From IMG/VR virus record IMGVR_UViG_3300029319_000050, positions 1 through 58,409 of that record: 58,409 nt of DNA; one strand, 5' to 3'. This stretch comes from a virus. How positions within the stretch are numbered: position 1 is the first letter of the stretch; every line of letters starts with the position of its first letter. Below, in pieces: positions 21,594 through 28,304 of this stretch. The notes beneath the pieces are model-generated. The model was not told where the DNA came from and searched no databases. It saw nothing but the letters and a program-made list of their open reading frames with translations. Position numbers and translations under genes: made by a program.

Positions 21594-21630
21594 ATAGTAA
21601 ATACCATTTAACCGAAAGTAAAGCGATTTA
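21594..21630 (-). promoter_or_regulatory. Early-family promoter with doubled upstream box, gene at 21366
   Basis: The minus strand reads GGTAAATCGC, TTTACT, a 17-base spacer (again CGGTTAAATGG) and TACTAT. A second partial box (TAAATCGCTTTAGG) lies just upstream at 21630-21643, within the 3' end of the neighbouring gene. Confidence 0.7.
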
Positions 21631-21987
21631 CCTAAAGCGATTTATCGTATTTTTCATAGGTTTTTTAAACTGTGCTATCGCCCTACCTTCGTGTAGTTTT
21701 TGTACAGCTCTACTTGCTGCTGCATATAAACGTATTTGTTGTATATATTTAGCTTCGTTTTCTTCAGCCATCCTCAATATTTCTGGATCTACACTATGTT
21801 CGTCGTAAGAACATGCGTACTCGTTTATTCTATCTTCATATTCTGGAACAACTTTTTCAGATTTAGGTCGTTTAACAGCTTCATTTTTGCATTTATCACT
21901 ACAATAAACAATTCGACGTTTATGTCCTAAACCTGTGGGTATTTCTTTGTAACAAACATTACAATATCTAATACCGTCAATTATCAT
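21628..21987 (-). CDS. Zinc-finger protein, unknown (119 aa)
   Basis: Residues 1-35 hold IRYCNVCYKEIP and RRIVYCSDKCKNEAVKR, four cysteines in two C-x2-C/C-x3-C pairs like a treble-clef or FCS-type zinc finger. The remainder is an acidic linker and a helical C-terminus (YIQQIRLYAAASRAVQKLH). The ATG at 21987 is preferred over 22005, which would lie in the T-run of the upstream terminator. It may bind nucleic acid or act as an adaptor; no named family is assigned. Confidence 0.6.
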   Translation of the reverse strand: MIIDGIRYCNVCYKEIPTGLGHKRRIVYCSDKCKNEAVKRPKSEKVVPEYEDRINEYACSYDEHSVDPEILRMAEENEAKYIQQIRLYAAASRAVQKLHEGRAIAQFKKPMKNTINRFR

Positions 21988-22002
21988 TTTAATAACCCAA
22001 TA

Positions 22003-22032
22003 CAAAAAAGCCCCATACTTAGATGAGGCTTT
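22003..22032 (-). terminator. Intrinsic terminator between the 126-aa and 119-aa genes
   Basis: AAAGCC/GGCTTT with a G-T wobble and further C-G, A-T pairs, then six Ts on the minus strand. It lies only about 35 bases downstream of a near-consensus promoter, so it probably acts on a very short transcript as well as on the upstream gene. Confidence 0.85.
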
Positions 22033-22068
22033 CGACTTCTATTTGAGGAGGATAATAGATTATTGTCT
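22003..22068 (-). ncRNA. Candidate 65-nt small RNA with anti-SD motif
   Basis: The promoter at 22075-22102 should start transcription near 22068, and the terminator stops it at about 22003. The resulting RNA would contain UAUCCUCCUCAAAUAG before the terminator hairpin; UCCUCCU is complementary to the AGGAGGA-type ribosome-binding sites of many genes here. No open frame of note lies inside. It could also be a leader that attenuates the zinc-finger gene downstream. Confidence 0.45.
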
Positions 22069-22074
22069 TTTATA

Positions 22075-22102
22075 ATCATACCTAAAACAACAATATTGTC
22101 AA
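22075..22102 (-). promoter_or_regulatory. Near-consensus sigma70 promoter
   Basis: Perfect TTGACA (22097-22102), a 16-base spacer and TATGAT (22075-22080) on the minus strand. It overlaps the last codons of the gene at 22099. It lacks the box and TTTACT of the early family and has the closest match to consensus in the window. Confidence 0.65.
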
Positions 22103-22479
22103 CCCTCATCTTGTAGCACAATAGCTTCGATAGCGTCTTGTATAGGGGTGTTTTTAGTTACCTCTACCTTATCGTTAAGGAAGACCTTATCGACGCTTAT
22201 ATAAACCTCTGGGTCTATTACAGGATCGTTTTCGATCTTTTTATACATTTTACCGTCGATATAAACTGTCTTTACCTTAGTAAGTGCTTGTACTAACTTG
22301 GTAACAAGTTCAATATTTTCTGCACTCGAAGGCATAATATATTCACCTCTAAGTTTAACAGCAATCGTCGGTCCACGTTTTTCTATCTTATAATCAGATA
22401 GCTTTGGGTGACGAGTATCCTCGTCTTGACCGTGTGCATCAAATGCACTAGGGTCGTAATCATCTGGGAATGTAACCAT
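22099..22479 (-). CDS. Accessory protein, unknown (126 aa)
   Basis: This 126-residue acidic protein is probably an alpha/beta fold: KRGPTIAVKLRGEYIMPSS, a helix IELVTKLVQALTK, then TVYIDGKMYKKI and VYISVDKVFLNDKVEV. A GGAG site precedes the ATG. It is a single-gene unit with its own promoter and terminator. No family is recognised. Confidence 0.6.
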   Translation of the reverse strand: MVTFPDDYDPSAFDAHGQDEDTRHPKLSDYKIEKRGPTIAVKLRGEYIMPSSAENIELVTKLVQALTKVKTVYIDGKMYKKIENDPVIDPEVYISVDKVFLNDKVEVTKNTPIQDAIEAIVLQDEG

Positions 22480-22515
22480 TTAATTCTCCTTTCTAAAAAA
22501 TTAATAACTATATAA

Positions 22516-22552
22516 AGCATATAAAACAAAGTAAGCAAAGTAAAGCGATTTA
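22516..22552 (-). promoter_or_regulatory. Early-family promoter with upstream box, gene at 22099
   Basis: The minus strand reads AGTAGTAAATCGC, TTTACT, a 17-base spacer and TATGCT. It abuts the stop codon of the upstream gene. Confidence 0.65.
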
Positions 22553-23032
22553 CTACTTAACGATTCTTAAATGCTTTCTTCTTGCTTCCGACTCAAGTTT
22601 GCGATTGTAATCGTAATATTCTTTATATGAATAATTGTCTACTTGGTTTATAACCATTTCGTATAATACGTCAGTAAACCATCCTCGAGTTGAAAGAAAA
22701 TCTGCACTGGTTTTTAAACCTGCATGTCTAAATAATTGTTCTGCTGTAATTGGATTTGGATAACAACCTAATTTGTTTAAAACATGTTGTCGTAATAACC
22801 ATTCCTGGATACCAAGTTCATCTAATACTGGTAAATGAAACCAACCACTATGAATAATTATTTGTTGCGTTATAGGATCTAGATCTGATATTTCATAACC
22901 TTCTTCATTAAACTCTGGAGTACCTTCGTAAGTGAATAAGTTCTCCCAATCATCAACTTCAGATAGGTCGTAATCTAGTATAACTTTGTCGTCCTTCATC
23001 ATGCCTCTTGGTGAACGAAATATCACATCCAT
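22553..23032 (-). CDS. Accessory protein, unknown (159 aa)
   Basis: This 159-residue acidic protein is mostly helical (DELGIQEWLLRQHVLNKLG; AEQLFRHAGLKTSADFLS) with a Tyr-rich, then basic C-terminus (YYDYNRKLESEARRKHL). The Shine-Dalgarno sequence is weak. It follows the paralog-3 gene by 36 bases and probably shares its promoter. No family is recognised. Confidence 0.55.
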   Translation of the reverse strand: MDVIFRSPRGMMKDDKVILDYDLSEVDDWENLFTYEGTPEFNEEGYEISDLDPITQQIIIHSGWFHLPVLDELGIQEWLLRQHVLNKLGCYPNPITAEQLFRHAGLKTSADFLSTRGWFTDVLYEMVINQVDNYSYKEYYDYNRKLESEARRKHLRIVK

Positions 23033-23068
23033 GATACTTCACCACCAAGAGGTTTGTAAAATGAAGTC

Positions 23069-23413
23069 TTAGCTAACAACTTCTAAGATACCTTCATCTA
23101 AGAATCTTTTCTTATAAAACCTAAAGATTCTCAATGGGCTTTGGGTAGTAGTTAGAATGCCTTCTTTAAAAGCATACTCCATCAACTCACCAACGTTAGC
23201 TTGTTTACCCTTGAAGGTTTCTAATGCTTCTAGGATAGACCACATTTGGTTAGGTAGATTAGCAGTAGCGTCTGGCTCTTGCTTAATCCTAACCGTTAAA
23301 GACTCGATTGTAGATCTAGTCTTCTTTACAGGTGCAGGTATTGCTACCTTGCCTTTTGCCTTTGGGGCTTTTGCGACAACTTTAGTGTCGACTTTTTTCT
23401 TAGCTTTTGCCAT
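23069..23413 (-). CDS. Small protein with winged-helix-like C-terminus (paralog 3 of 3)
   Basis: The first 35 residues are Lys/Ala/Pro-rich (KAKKKVDTKVVAKAPKAKGK), a disordered basic tail. The rest resembles the two small proteins at 13140 and 13831: a helical MWSILEALETFKGKQANVGE segment and the ending RIFRFYKKRFLDEGILEVV. The fold could be a small winged helix with a DNA-binding tail. It has its own boxed promoter. Weak similarity among the three is visible by eye; the function is unproven. Confidence 0.6.
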   Translation of the reverse strand: MAKAKKKVDTKVVAKAPKAKGKVAIPAPVKKTRSTIESLTVRIKQEPDATANLPNQMWSILEALETFKGKQANVGELMEYAFKEGILTTTQSPLRIFRFYKKRFLDEGILEVVS

Positions 23414-23453
23414 AATATTCTCCTTTCTAAATTAAGTTAACAAAAACAATTTT

Positions 23454-23495
23454 ATAGTGCCTTACAATAATATGAAAGTAAAGCCATTAAACAGT
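23454..23495 (-). promoter_or_regulatory. Early-family promoter with upstream box, unit 23413-22553
   Basis: The minus strand reads ACTGTTTAATGGC, TTTACT, a 17-base spacer and CACTAT (or TATAAA three bases later). The box equals that at 20294-20306. Confidence 0.6.
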
Positions 23496-23501
23496 GGAGA
23501 G

Positions 23502-23822
23502 TTATTCTACCCTCCACACCCTTACACCGTGAATAGTTTTTTTATGGACACCTTCGCCAATTTCTTCTAAGACTTGGTGAACTGCAAACTTAGTGTCTTT
23601 AAATTCACCATTATTTGTCTTTTTAAAACTATTAACAGCATTCCTTAACCGATGCCTTAAACGTGTCAGGTCTTTTTCTCTATCAGTAGATAACTCATCT
23701 ACTTGTATTAAAAAAGATTGTCCCTTACTCATTTTGGCAAACGGATAGTTATATTTAGATACTCGAGCCCTACTGGGTATTGGAATATCATCATCTATAA
23801 CTATGTTTAGTTCGTCCGACAT
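23502..23822 (-). CDS. Accessory protein, unknown (106 aa)
   Basis: The ATG at 23822 has a perfect AGGAGG site; the longer open frame overlaps the upstream gene. The product begins acidic (MSDELNIVIDDDIPIPSRAR), then KYNYPFAKMSKGQSFLIQVD and an Arg-rich helix (LTRLRHRLRNAVNSFKK), ending in a strand (IHGVRVWRVE). This strand-helix pattern is reminiscent of small AbrB/MraZ-like or phage DNA-binding folds, but no assignment is made. Confidence 0.6.
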   Translation of the reverse strand: MSDELNIVIDDDIPIPSRARVSKYNYPFAKMSKGQSFLIQVDELSTDREKDLTRLRHRLRNAVNSFKKTNNGEFKDTKFAVHQVLEEIGEGVHKKTIHGVRVWRVE

Positions 23823-23830
23823 ATATCCTC

Positions 23831-24073
23831 CTAATGTGTTTGGACCTTTTTGATTACACCTTCTTTTATTAAATGATGTGCCCAAAAAGCTAACATATGC
23901 TCAGGTTTAAAACCCTCCACCGATGGATCAAGTTCTACACCTTCTTCTACCATGAGGTCGGAAAGAAGTTGAGCTAACTCCTCCTCACCGACATCATACA
24001 AATAAACCCATAGAACACTAGCTAACCTAGTGCTCATGGGAAAAGACTCTACTAAGTCACGCGACATTAGCAT
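23831..24073 (-). CDS. Accessory protein, unknown (80 aa)
   Basis: This 80-residue acidic helical protein (TRLASVLWVYLYDVGEEELA; EGFKPEHMLAFWAHHLIKEG) overlaps the end of the DUF932 gene by 17 bases. Two in-frame ATGs lie six bases apart at the start. It is read with its neighbours in the unit 25088-23502. No family is recognised. Confidence 0.55.
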   Translation of the reverse strand: MLMSRDLVESFPMSTRLASVLWVYLYDVGEEELAQLLSDLMVEEGVELDPSVEGFKPEHMLAFWAHHLIKEGVIKKVQTH

Positions 24074-25088
24074 ACTCTAAGGCAAGGTTCAGGGCTTTTG
24101 CTTTTCTATTAGCACCTGCTCCAAACCAAGCACTGTGTAAACTATTACCAGTTTCATGCTCAGCCTTTTTATGATCTTCAACAAAGGTGACTGCATTTAA
24201 TGCACCCCACCATGTACCTGCTGCAGACTTCATGTTTGCTCCAGGCTGTCGATCAACTGCTTCGATAACACTATTCGCAGACCTACCTAATTGGTCTACA
24301 ATTAACGGTTCTTCACCAATAGCTTTACCTTCAGCTTTGGCTTTACGGAACGCTAATAGTTCATCATAGACAGTAGGTTGATAAACTCTAGTTACAAACT
24401 CTTGTAATAAAGATTTATCTGCCTTCTTCTTAGCTAAGAACTCAGCTTGTTCTTTAAAGTTTTCTAAGGTAGCCACAGTAAGTCCTAATGCTTCTTCAGC
24501 CTCTTGCATAACGTCAAGATTAAAATCTTTAACGTGAGGCATTCTAAATGCATTACCACCCTGTGACAGGGCAAGTGTAAGAGTATTATTACAAACTACA
24601 CGTATTGGTGTGCATCTTATAGATAAAGATTTACCAACTTTATGTGGTTGATTTATTAATAAATACCCTTTAATTTCGTCACCTCCAGGAAGTTCAAAGT
24701 CGTACTTAACTTTCGCTAAGCCCCATATCTCCGAACCATTCCTAAGTGACCCTGCAGTTTCCATAGTCATATTACCTGCTTTAGTAAACCTTTCGAAAAA
24801 CTCGAAGATTTTCTCGTTCTGTACAGGTACATAACTATTACCGCAATGGGATAATACTTCGTTATCAGAATCTCTAACAACAAAGTACGTGCTAGGGGTT
24901 TGGATAACTTCAACATCATCTGACCAGTCAGGTTCTGATAAAGTGTATCCTGGACGTTTAGAGACTGTCCAGTCTAAGCCTGCAGCTTTCATCATCTCAT
25001 GAGGCGACAGGTTGTCGTCGACTTTAACACCGAGTCCGTGCCAAGGCACTTCCCCTGCGTAAGCCATCGTTTCTACTAAATGTGCCAT
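24057..25088 (-). CDS. DUF932 / phage-plasmid-like protein (TIGR03299 type)
   Basis: This 343-residue protein starts MAHLVETMAYAGEVPWHGLG, followed by a PWHGLG-x-V motif and later LINQPHKVGKSLSIRCTPIRVVCNNTLTLAL, which mark the DUF932 family found in phages and plasmids. The biochemical role of this family is not established; proposals include roles in replication or host takeover. Length is normal for the family. It is the first gene of a three-gene unit behind a boxed early promoter, with a GGAG site. Confidence 0.85.
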   Translation of the reverse strand: MAHLVETMAYAGEVPWHGLGVKVDDNLSPHEMMKAAGLDWTVSKRPGYTLSEPDWSDDVEVIQTPSTYFVVRDSDNEVLSHCGNSYVPVQNEKIFEFFERFTKAGNMTMETAGSLRNGSEIWGLAKVKYDFELPGGDEIKGYLLINQPHKVGKSLSIRCTPIRVVCNNTLTLALSQGGNAFRMPHVKDFNLDVMQEAEEALGLTVATLENFKEQAEFLAKKKADKSLLQEFVTRVYQPTVYDELLAFRKAKAEGKAIGEEPLIVDQLGRSANSVIEAVDRQPGANMKSAAGTWWGALNAVTFVEDHKKAEHETGNSLHSAWFGAGANRKAKALNLALEYANVA

Positions 25089-25142
25089 AATATTCTCCTT
25101 TCTATTTTATGACATGTCAGCCATTATTAGCTAACTTTTAAT

Positions 25143-25179
25143 ACTTTATATAACAGTAAAAGGATAGTAAAGCGATTTA
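25143..25179 (-). promoter_or_regulatory. Early-family promoter with upstream box, unit 25088-23502
   Basis: The minus strand reads CATAAATCGC, TTTACT and 17 bases to TAAAGT, or 15 bases to TATAAA. The box and -35 are conserved; the -10 is ambiguous. Confidence 0.55.
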
Positions 25180-25187
25180 TGAGTTAT

Positions 25188-25580
25188 TTATATAAGAATA
25201 TTTTTAAGTAACATATTCCAATCTTCTTCAGTGTATTGTGGCTGCATTTCATACAAACAAGGGGTAGAAGATAAACCCCCTTCTAATAAAGATCTAAATT
25301 GATTGCCATCGTATAAACGTATCCATTTATTTTTATCATGTTGGATTAATGAAAAAACTTTACCACCTGAAGCCATACGTTTAAAAGACCAATTACATTG
25401 GAAGTTAGAAAACTTTATTTTATTACCTCTAGCTATTTTTAGTTCTAGCCAAAACTCTTTTGATTGGATACATCCATTCACATCTGGTGTACCTTGAGTC
25501 ATCGGTGACTCGACTCTTTGCCAATGTACTTGCGGTATATGTTTTCTAAGTGATTGGTATAAGGTTGTTTCTTTAGGCAT
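25188..25580 (-). CDS. PD-(D/E)xK nuclease (VRR-NUC / resolvase-like)
   Basis: This 130-residue protein shows a PD-(D/E)xK core: MTQGTPDVNGCIQSKEFWLELK gives the Asp (TPDV) and Glu-Lys (ELK), followed by NFQCNWSFKRM, a Gln helix common in VRR-NUC and phage endonuclease I-like enzymes. Such nucleases cut branched DNA, for example to debranch replication intermediates before packaging. It is the last gene of the replication unit and overlaps its neighbour by eight bases. The subfamily is uncertain. Confidence 0.7.
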   Translation of the reverse strand: MPKETTLYQSLRKHIPQVHWQRVESPMTQGTPDVNGCIQSKEFWLELKIARGNKIKFSNFQCNWSFKRMASGGKVFSLIQHDKNKWIRLYDGNQFRSLLEGGLSSTPCLYEMQPQYTEEDWNMLLKNILI

Positions 25581-25884
25581 AAGTTGTAAAGTCTTTATTA
25601 TTTAATGCTATCTTTACACCTTTTTCTTGTAACCATTGTTTAAATAAAACTTTAGCGTCTTGTTTAGCTTGGATTTCTGTTTTATATTCACGTGCTAATT
25701 TTCTGCCTGCATAGTAATCACCACCACTAATCCTACAACAACTAATTATTTGATGTACTCTTTGTTTAGTTATATTGTATTGATTACCTATTTCTTCATA
25801 AGTTTTTCCTTGTTTATGAAGTTCATACATTTCTTTATATTGGTTGGCTTTAGTTATTCTTAGGTTTTCTTCTATTCCTTGCAT
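25573..25884 (-). CDS. Helix-turn-helix protein (103 aa)
   Basis: Residues 15-48 (KEMYELHKQGKTYEEIGNQY then NITKQRVHQIISCC) match the helix-turn-helix of sigma factor region 4 and resolvase-type proteins, where RVHQI is the recognition helix. The C-terminal half is basic and helical (AREYKTEIQAKQDAKVLFKQ). It lies in the replication unit. It is a candidate transcription regulator, for example for the boxed early promoters, which is inference. Confidence 0.7.
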   Translation of the reverse strand: MQGIEENLRITKANQYKEMYELHKQGKTYEEIGNQYNITKQRVHQIISCCRISGGDYYAGRKLAREYKTEIQAKQDAKVLFKQWLQEKGVKIALNNKDFTTYA

Positions 25885-25969
25885 TAGGTTTCTCCTTATT
25901 AAATATTTGATCCCAGTTAGACTCTATCTTTTTACGGTCTTCTGGTCTACGTTTTGATCCTTTGCTCAT
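25850..25969 (-). CDS. Small conserved phage protein (39 aa)
   Basis: An ATG at 25969 with GGAG seven bases upstream opens MSKGSKRRPEDRKKIESNWD, followed by QIFNK. Very similar short proteins starting MSKGSKxRP are widespread in phages, so I take this as a real gene though only 39 codons long. It overlaps both neighbours. The function is unknown. Confidence 0.65.
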   Translation of the reverse strand: MSKGSKRRPEDRKKIESNWDQIFNKEKPNARNRRKPKNN

Positions 25970-26159
25970 TTTTCTCTCCGTAAGTTGTGCGTCTTTCAAC
26001 GTTCTTTGGTTTTGGTGTATAAACTAAAACAAACGCACCACAGTTTGGGCAACTTAAATTTGTTTCCATCACGTAATCTTCATCTTCCTCTATATCGTGA
26101 TCTCCACCCCATATAAGTTGTGTATTACAGTTCCAACAATTCACTTTATCTCTCCCCAA
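25947..26159 (-). CDS. Zinc-ribbon protein (70 aa)
   Basis: This 70-residue protein holds NCWNCNTQLIWGG near the N-terminus and LSCPNCGAFVLVY after a 20-residue acidic linker: two C-x2-C knuckles, a typical zinc ribbon. The C-terminal tail is basic (KPKNVERRTTYGEKNEQRIK). It overlaps the DNA polymerase stop. A role with nucleic acid or as a polymerase-associated factor is possible. Confidence 0.65.
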   Translation of the reverse strand: MGRDKVNCWNCNTQLIWGGDHDIEEDEDYVMETNLSCPNCGAFVLVYTPKPKNVERRTTYGEKNEQRIKT

Positions 26160-28000
26160 CTTGCTCCTACTTCCATATCTATTTCCATAGGCACCGTTAA
26201 ATTAACACAATTAATCATAGCTTCTTTAACTTTATCTTTTTGTTCTTCGGTTGCTAGAGAAAAATCTAGTTCATCGTGCACTTGTAATAATGGTATTATT
26301 CCTTGTTTACGTACCTCTAACATTGCTAACTTGGTCATATCTGCTGCTGAACCTTGAATTAATCTATTTAATGCTTTATATGTATATGCACGTTTTAATT
26401 CATTACCATATTTTTCTTCAGCCTTTTCCTTAGGTAATGGTGATACTTCATTAAAACTACCATTCGGTTCCCATAAATCAAACCTAGCTTTCCTACCACC
26501 TAATGTTTTTACATACCCTCTATCAGAACCTAACTTAGTACAATAATCCATAAGCCCTTTTATAAAAGGAACTTTAGTATGGTATTGAGATAGTAGCTCG
26601 TTACCTTCTTCCTCAGATACCCCTAGCTCGTTTATAAGCTTTTTAACACCCATCCCATACGTTAGCCCTAGATTAATATCTTTAGCTTGTTTGCGAGGTA
26701 TGCTTGCCATATCTGCTACGATTTGGTGGAAGTCAGCATTACCACTTAAATAACTTTCTACTGCTTGATCAGCCCCTGTCATTTTTAAACGACTAGCATA
26801 ATGGACAGTAATTCTTGGTTCTTGTTGGCTATAATCAAAACAACACCACTCTTCTCCATCTTCTGGAATAAATATCGAACGGATCATTGGACCTATTTCA
26901 GGATCTCTTGCAGGCACTTGTTGTAAGTTTGGATTAGAATAACTAAACCTACCTGTAACTGTACCACCTATCTCTGACCTAGAACTATGTGCTTCTGCAT
27001 GTATTCTACCGTTTACTTCATGGTCAAAGATCATTTTCTTTATAAAAGTGCCACCAGCTTTGTTATATTTACGAGCCTTAGCAATAGCTTTAGGTAGCTC
27101 GTGTTCGTGGTTTTCTAACCAATTAGCTTGGAAACTTGGTGAGCCTTTTTCAGTATATGGGTAATATAAATTAATTTTATCGAATGCTTTTTGTATAGAT
27201 GCGTTAGCCCATATATCCACTTCTACACCGTATTGTCTTTTGATATCTAATAAGATTGCTTGTTCTTTTACCGTAAGTTGTTGCATAATCTTTTCAGCTT
27301 TTTCTAGGTCAACCCTAACCCCAAGCATCCGCATTTCTATAACAAGCTTTACTATTTGCATTTCAGTATTAAAAGCTTTATCTAAGTTCTCATCAGATAT
27401 TTTAGTCTTTAATACTTTCCATAAATCTAACGTAAGTGCTGCATCTTGTGCAGCATAAGGTCCAACATATTTGGACGGTAACTTCCACATCTCACCTTTA
27501 TCTTTTAATCCATAAGCATTTAGTGCCTCGTCTAATAAGTTTTCATCTTTTTTATCACCACAATATTTTTCACCTAAATTATCTAGTGAATATGAAAAAG
27601 CATTTTCATCTAATAATGGTGCAGCAATAAGAGTATCTTTTATATCTCCTTTTACTTCAAAACCTTCAGATGTGAGCCACCCTAAATCGTATGCAGCGTT
27701 ATGAAATACTTTTGTATTATCTGCATCTAGTTGTTTTTTAAGCCACCTATAAACAATACCTTTATCTAAATTACCTCCACCAAGATGAGAGAAAGGAAGA
27801 TAAATACTTCCCTCCTCCCAAGCCACTGCAACACCTATTATCTCTCCATCTTTTCTAGCCCAACCTGATCCCTTAGTCCTCAAATTAGGGTCTCGAGTTT
27901 CTAAGTCTATACTGAACTCTCGACATCCAGTTAGGTTAGGTAGAGTTTCTGGGATAACCCAGTCTGTTGCAGGGCTAAACAGTGTCTTCTGTAGGCTCAC
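26141..28000 (-). CDS. DNA polymerase, family A (PolA) with proofreading exonuclease
   Basis: This 619-residue replicative polymerase starts at a GTG. Exonuclease motifs are all present: Asp32/Glu34 in SIDLETRD, Asn101/Asp105 in HNAAYDLGW, Tyr182/Asp186 in YAAQDAAL. Polymerase motif A is FDYSQQEPRI (389-396), motif B RKQAKDINLGLTYG (436-449), motif C QVHDELDF (574-580). Motif B has Leu (444) at the place of E. coli Phe762, and motif A has Gln where Ile is usual. There is no 5' nuclease domain. It is read in one unit with the TS-like and hmU-kinase-like genes, as if to incorporate a modified nucleotide. Confidence 0.92.
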   Translation of the reverse strand: MSLQKTLFSPATDWVIPETLPNLTGCREFSIDLETRDPNLRTKGSGWARKDGEIIGVAVAWEEGSIYLPFSHLGGGNLDKGIVYRWLKKQLDADNTKVFHNAAYDLGWLTSEGFEVKGDIKDTLIAAPLLDENAFSYSLDNLGEKYCGDKKDENLLDEALNAYGLKDKGEMWKLPSKYVGPYAAQDAALTLDLWKVLKTKISDENLDKAFNTEMQIVKLVIEMRMLGVRVDLEKAEKIMQQLTVKEQAILLDIKRQYGVEVDIWANASIQKAFDKINLYYPYTEKGSPSFQANWLENHEHELPKAIAKARKYNKAGGTFIKKMIFDHEVNGRIHAEAHSSRSEIGGTVTGRFSYSNPNLQQVPARDPEIGPMIRSIFIPEDGEEWCCFDYSQQEPRITVHYASRLKMTGADQAVESYLSGNADFHQIVADMASIPRKQAKDINLGLTYGMGVKKLINELGVSEEEGNELLSQYHTKVPFIKGLMDYCTKLGSDRGYVKTLGGRKARFDLWEPNGSFNEVSPLPKEKAEEKYGNELKRAYTYKALNRLIQGSAADMTKLAMLEVRKQGIIPLLQVHDELDFSLATEEQKDKVKEAMINCVNLTVPMEIDMEVGASWGEIK

Positions 28001-28304
28001 TTAGTTTATCCTTAGCAAGTTGGTCGAATATATGCGACTCTACTAATAAGAGGTATCGTCTAAGATCACCAATATCGTCTAATATACCGTCTGCACTAGG
28101 GTCTTGTAGGGCAGTCTCAAAGACATCGTAACCAAGCTTTTTAACTTGGTTCTCTATCCTATCCCACTTGCGAGCTAACATCATGAAAGCACCTACACCA
28201 CCACGTTGTTTCCAACTTGTACCGTAAGACTGCTCAGCAACTTTTAGGGCTTCTACATCACCCCATGCAAGGTCTTCCATTAGCTTATAATTATTACCAC
28301 TCAT
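27975..28304 (-). CDS. Conserved phage protein, possibly nucleotide-modification associated (109 aa)
   Basis: This 109-residue helical protein contains YGTSWKQRGGVGAFMMLARK followed by WDRIENQVKKLGYDVFE and DGILDDIGDLRRYLLLVESH. This pattern is common in phage genomes. It faintly recalls the DUF1599 / Nmad1 group, whose members occur with nucleotide-modification genes; this is from memory and unverified. It overlaps the polymerase gene and almost touches the TS-like gene, so it may serve the same pathway. Confidence 0.6.
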   Translation of the reverse strand: MSGNNYKLMEDLAWGDVEALKVAEQSYGTSWKQRGGVGAFMMLARKWDRIENQVKKLGYDVFETALQDPSADGILDDIGDLRRYLLLVESHIFDQLAKDKLSEPTEDTV

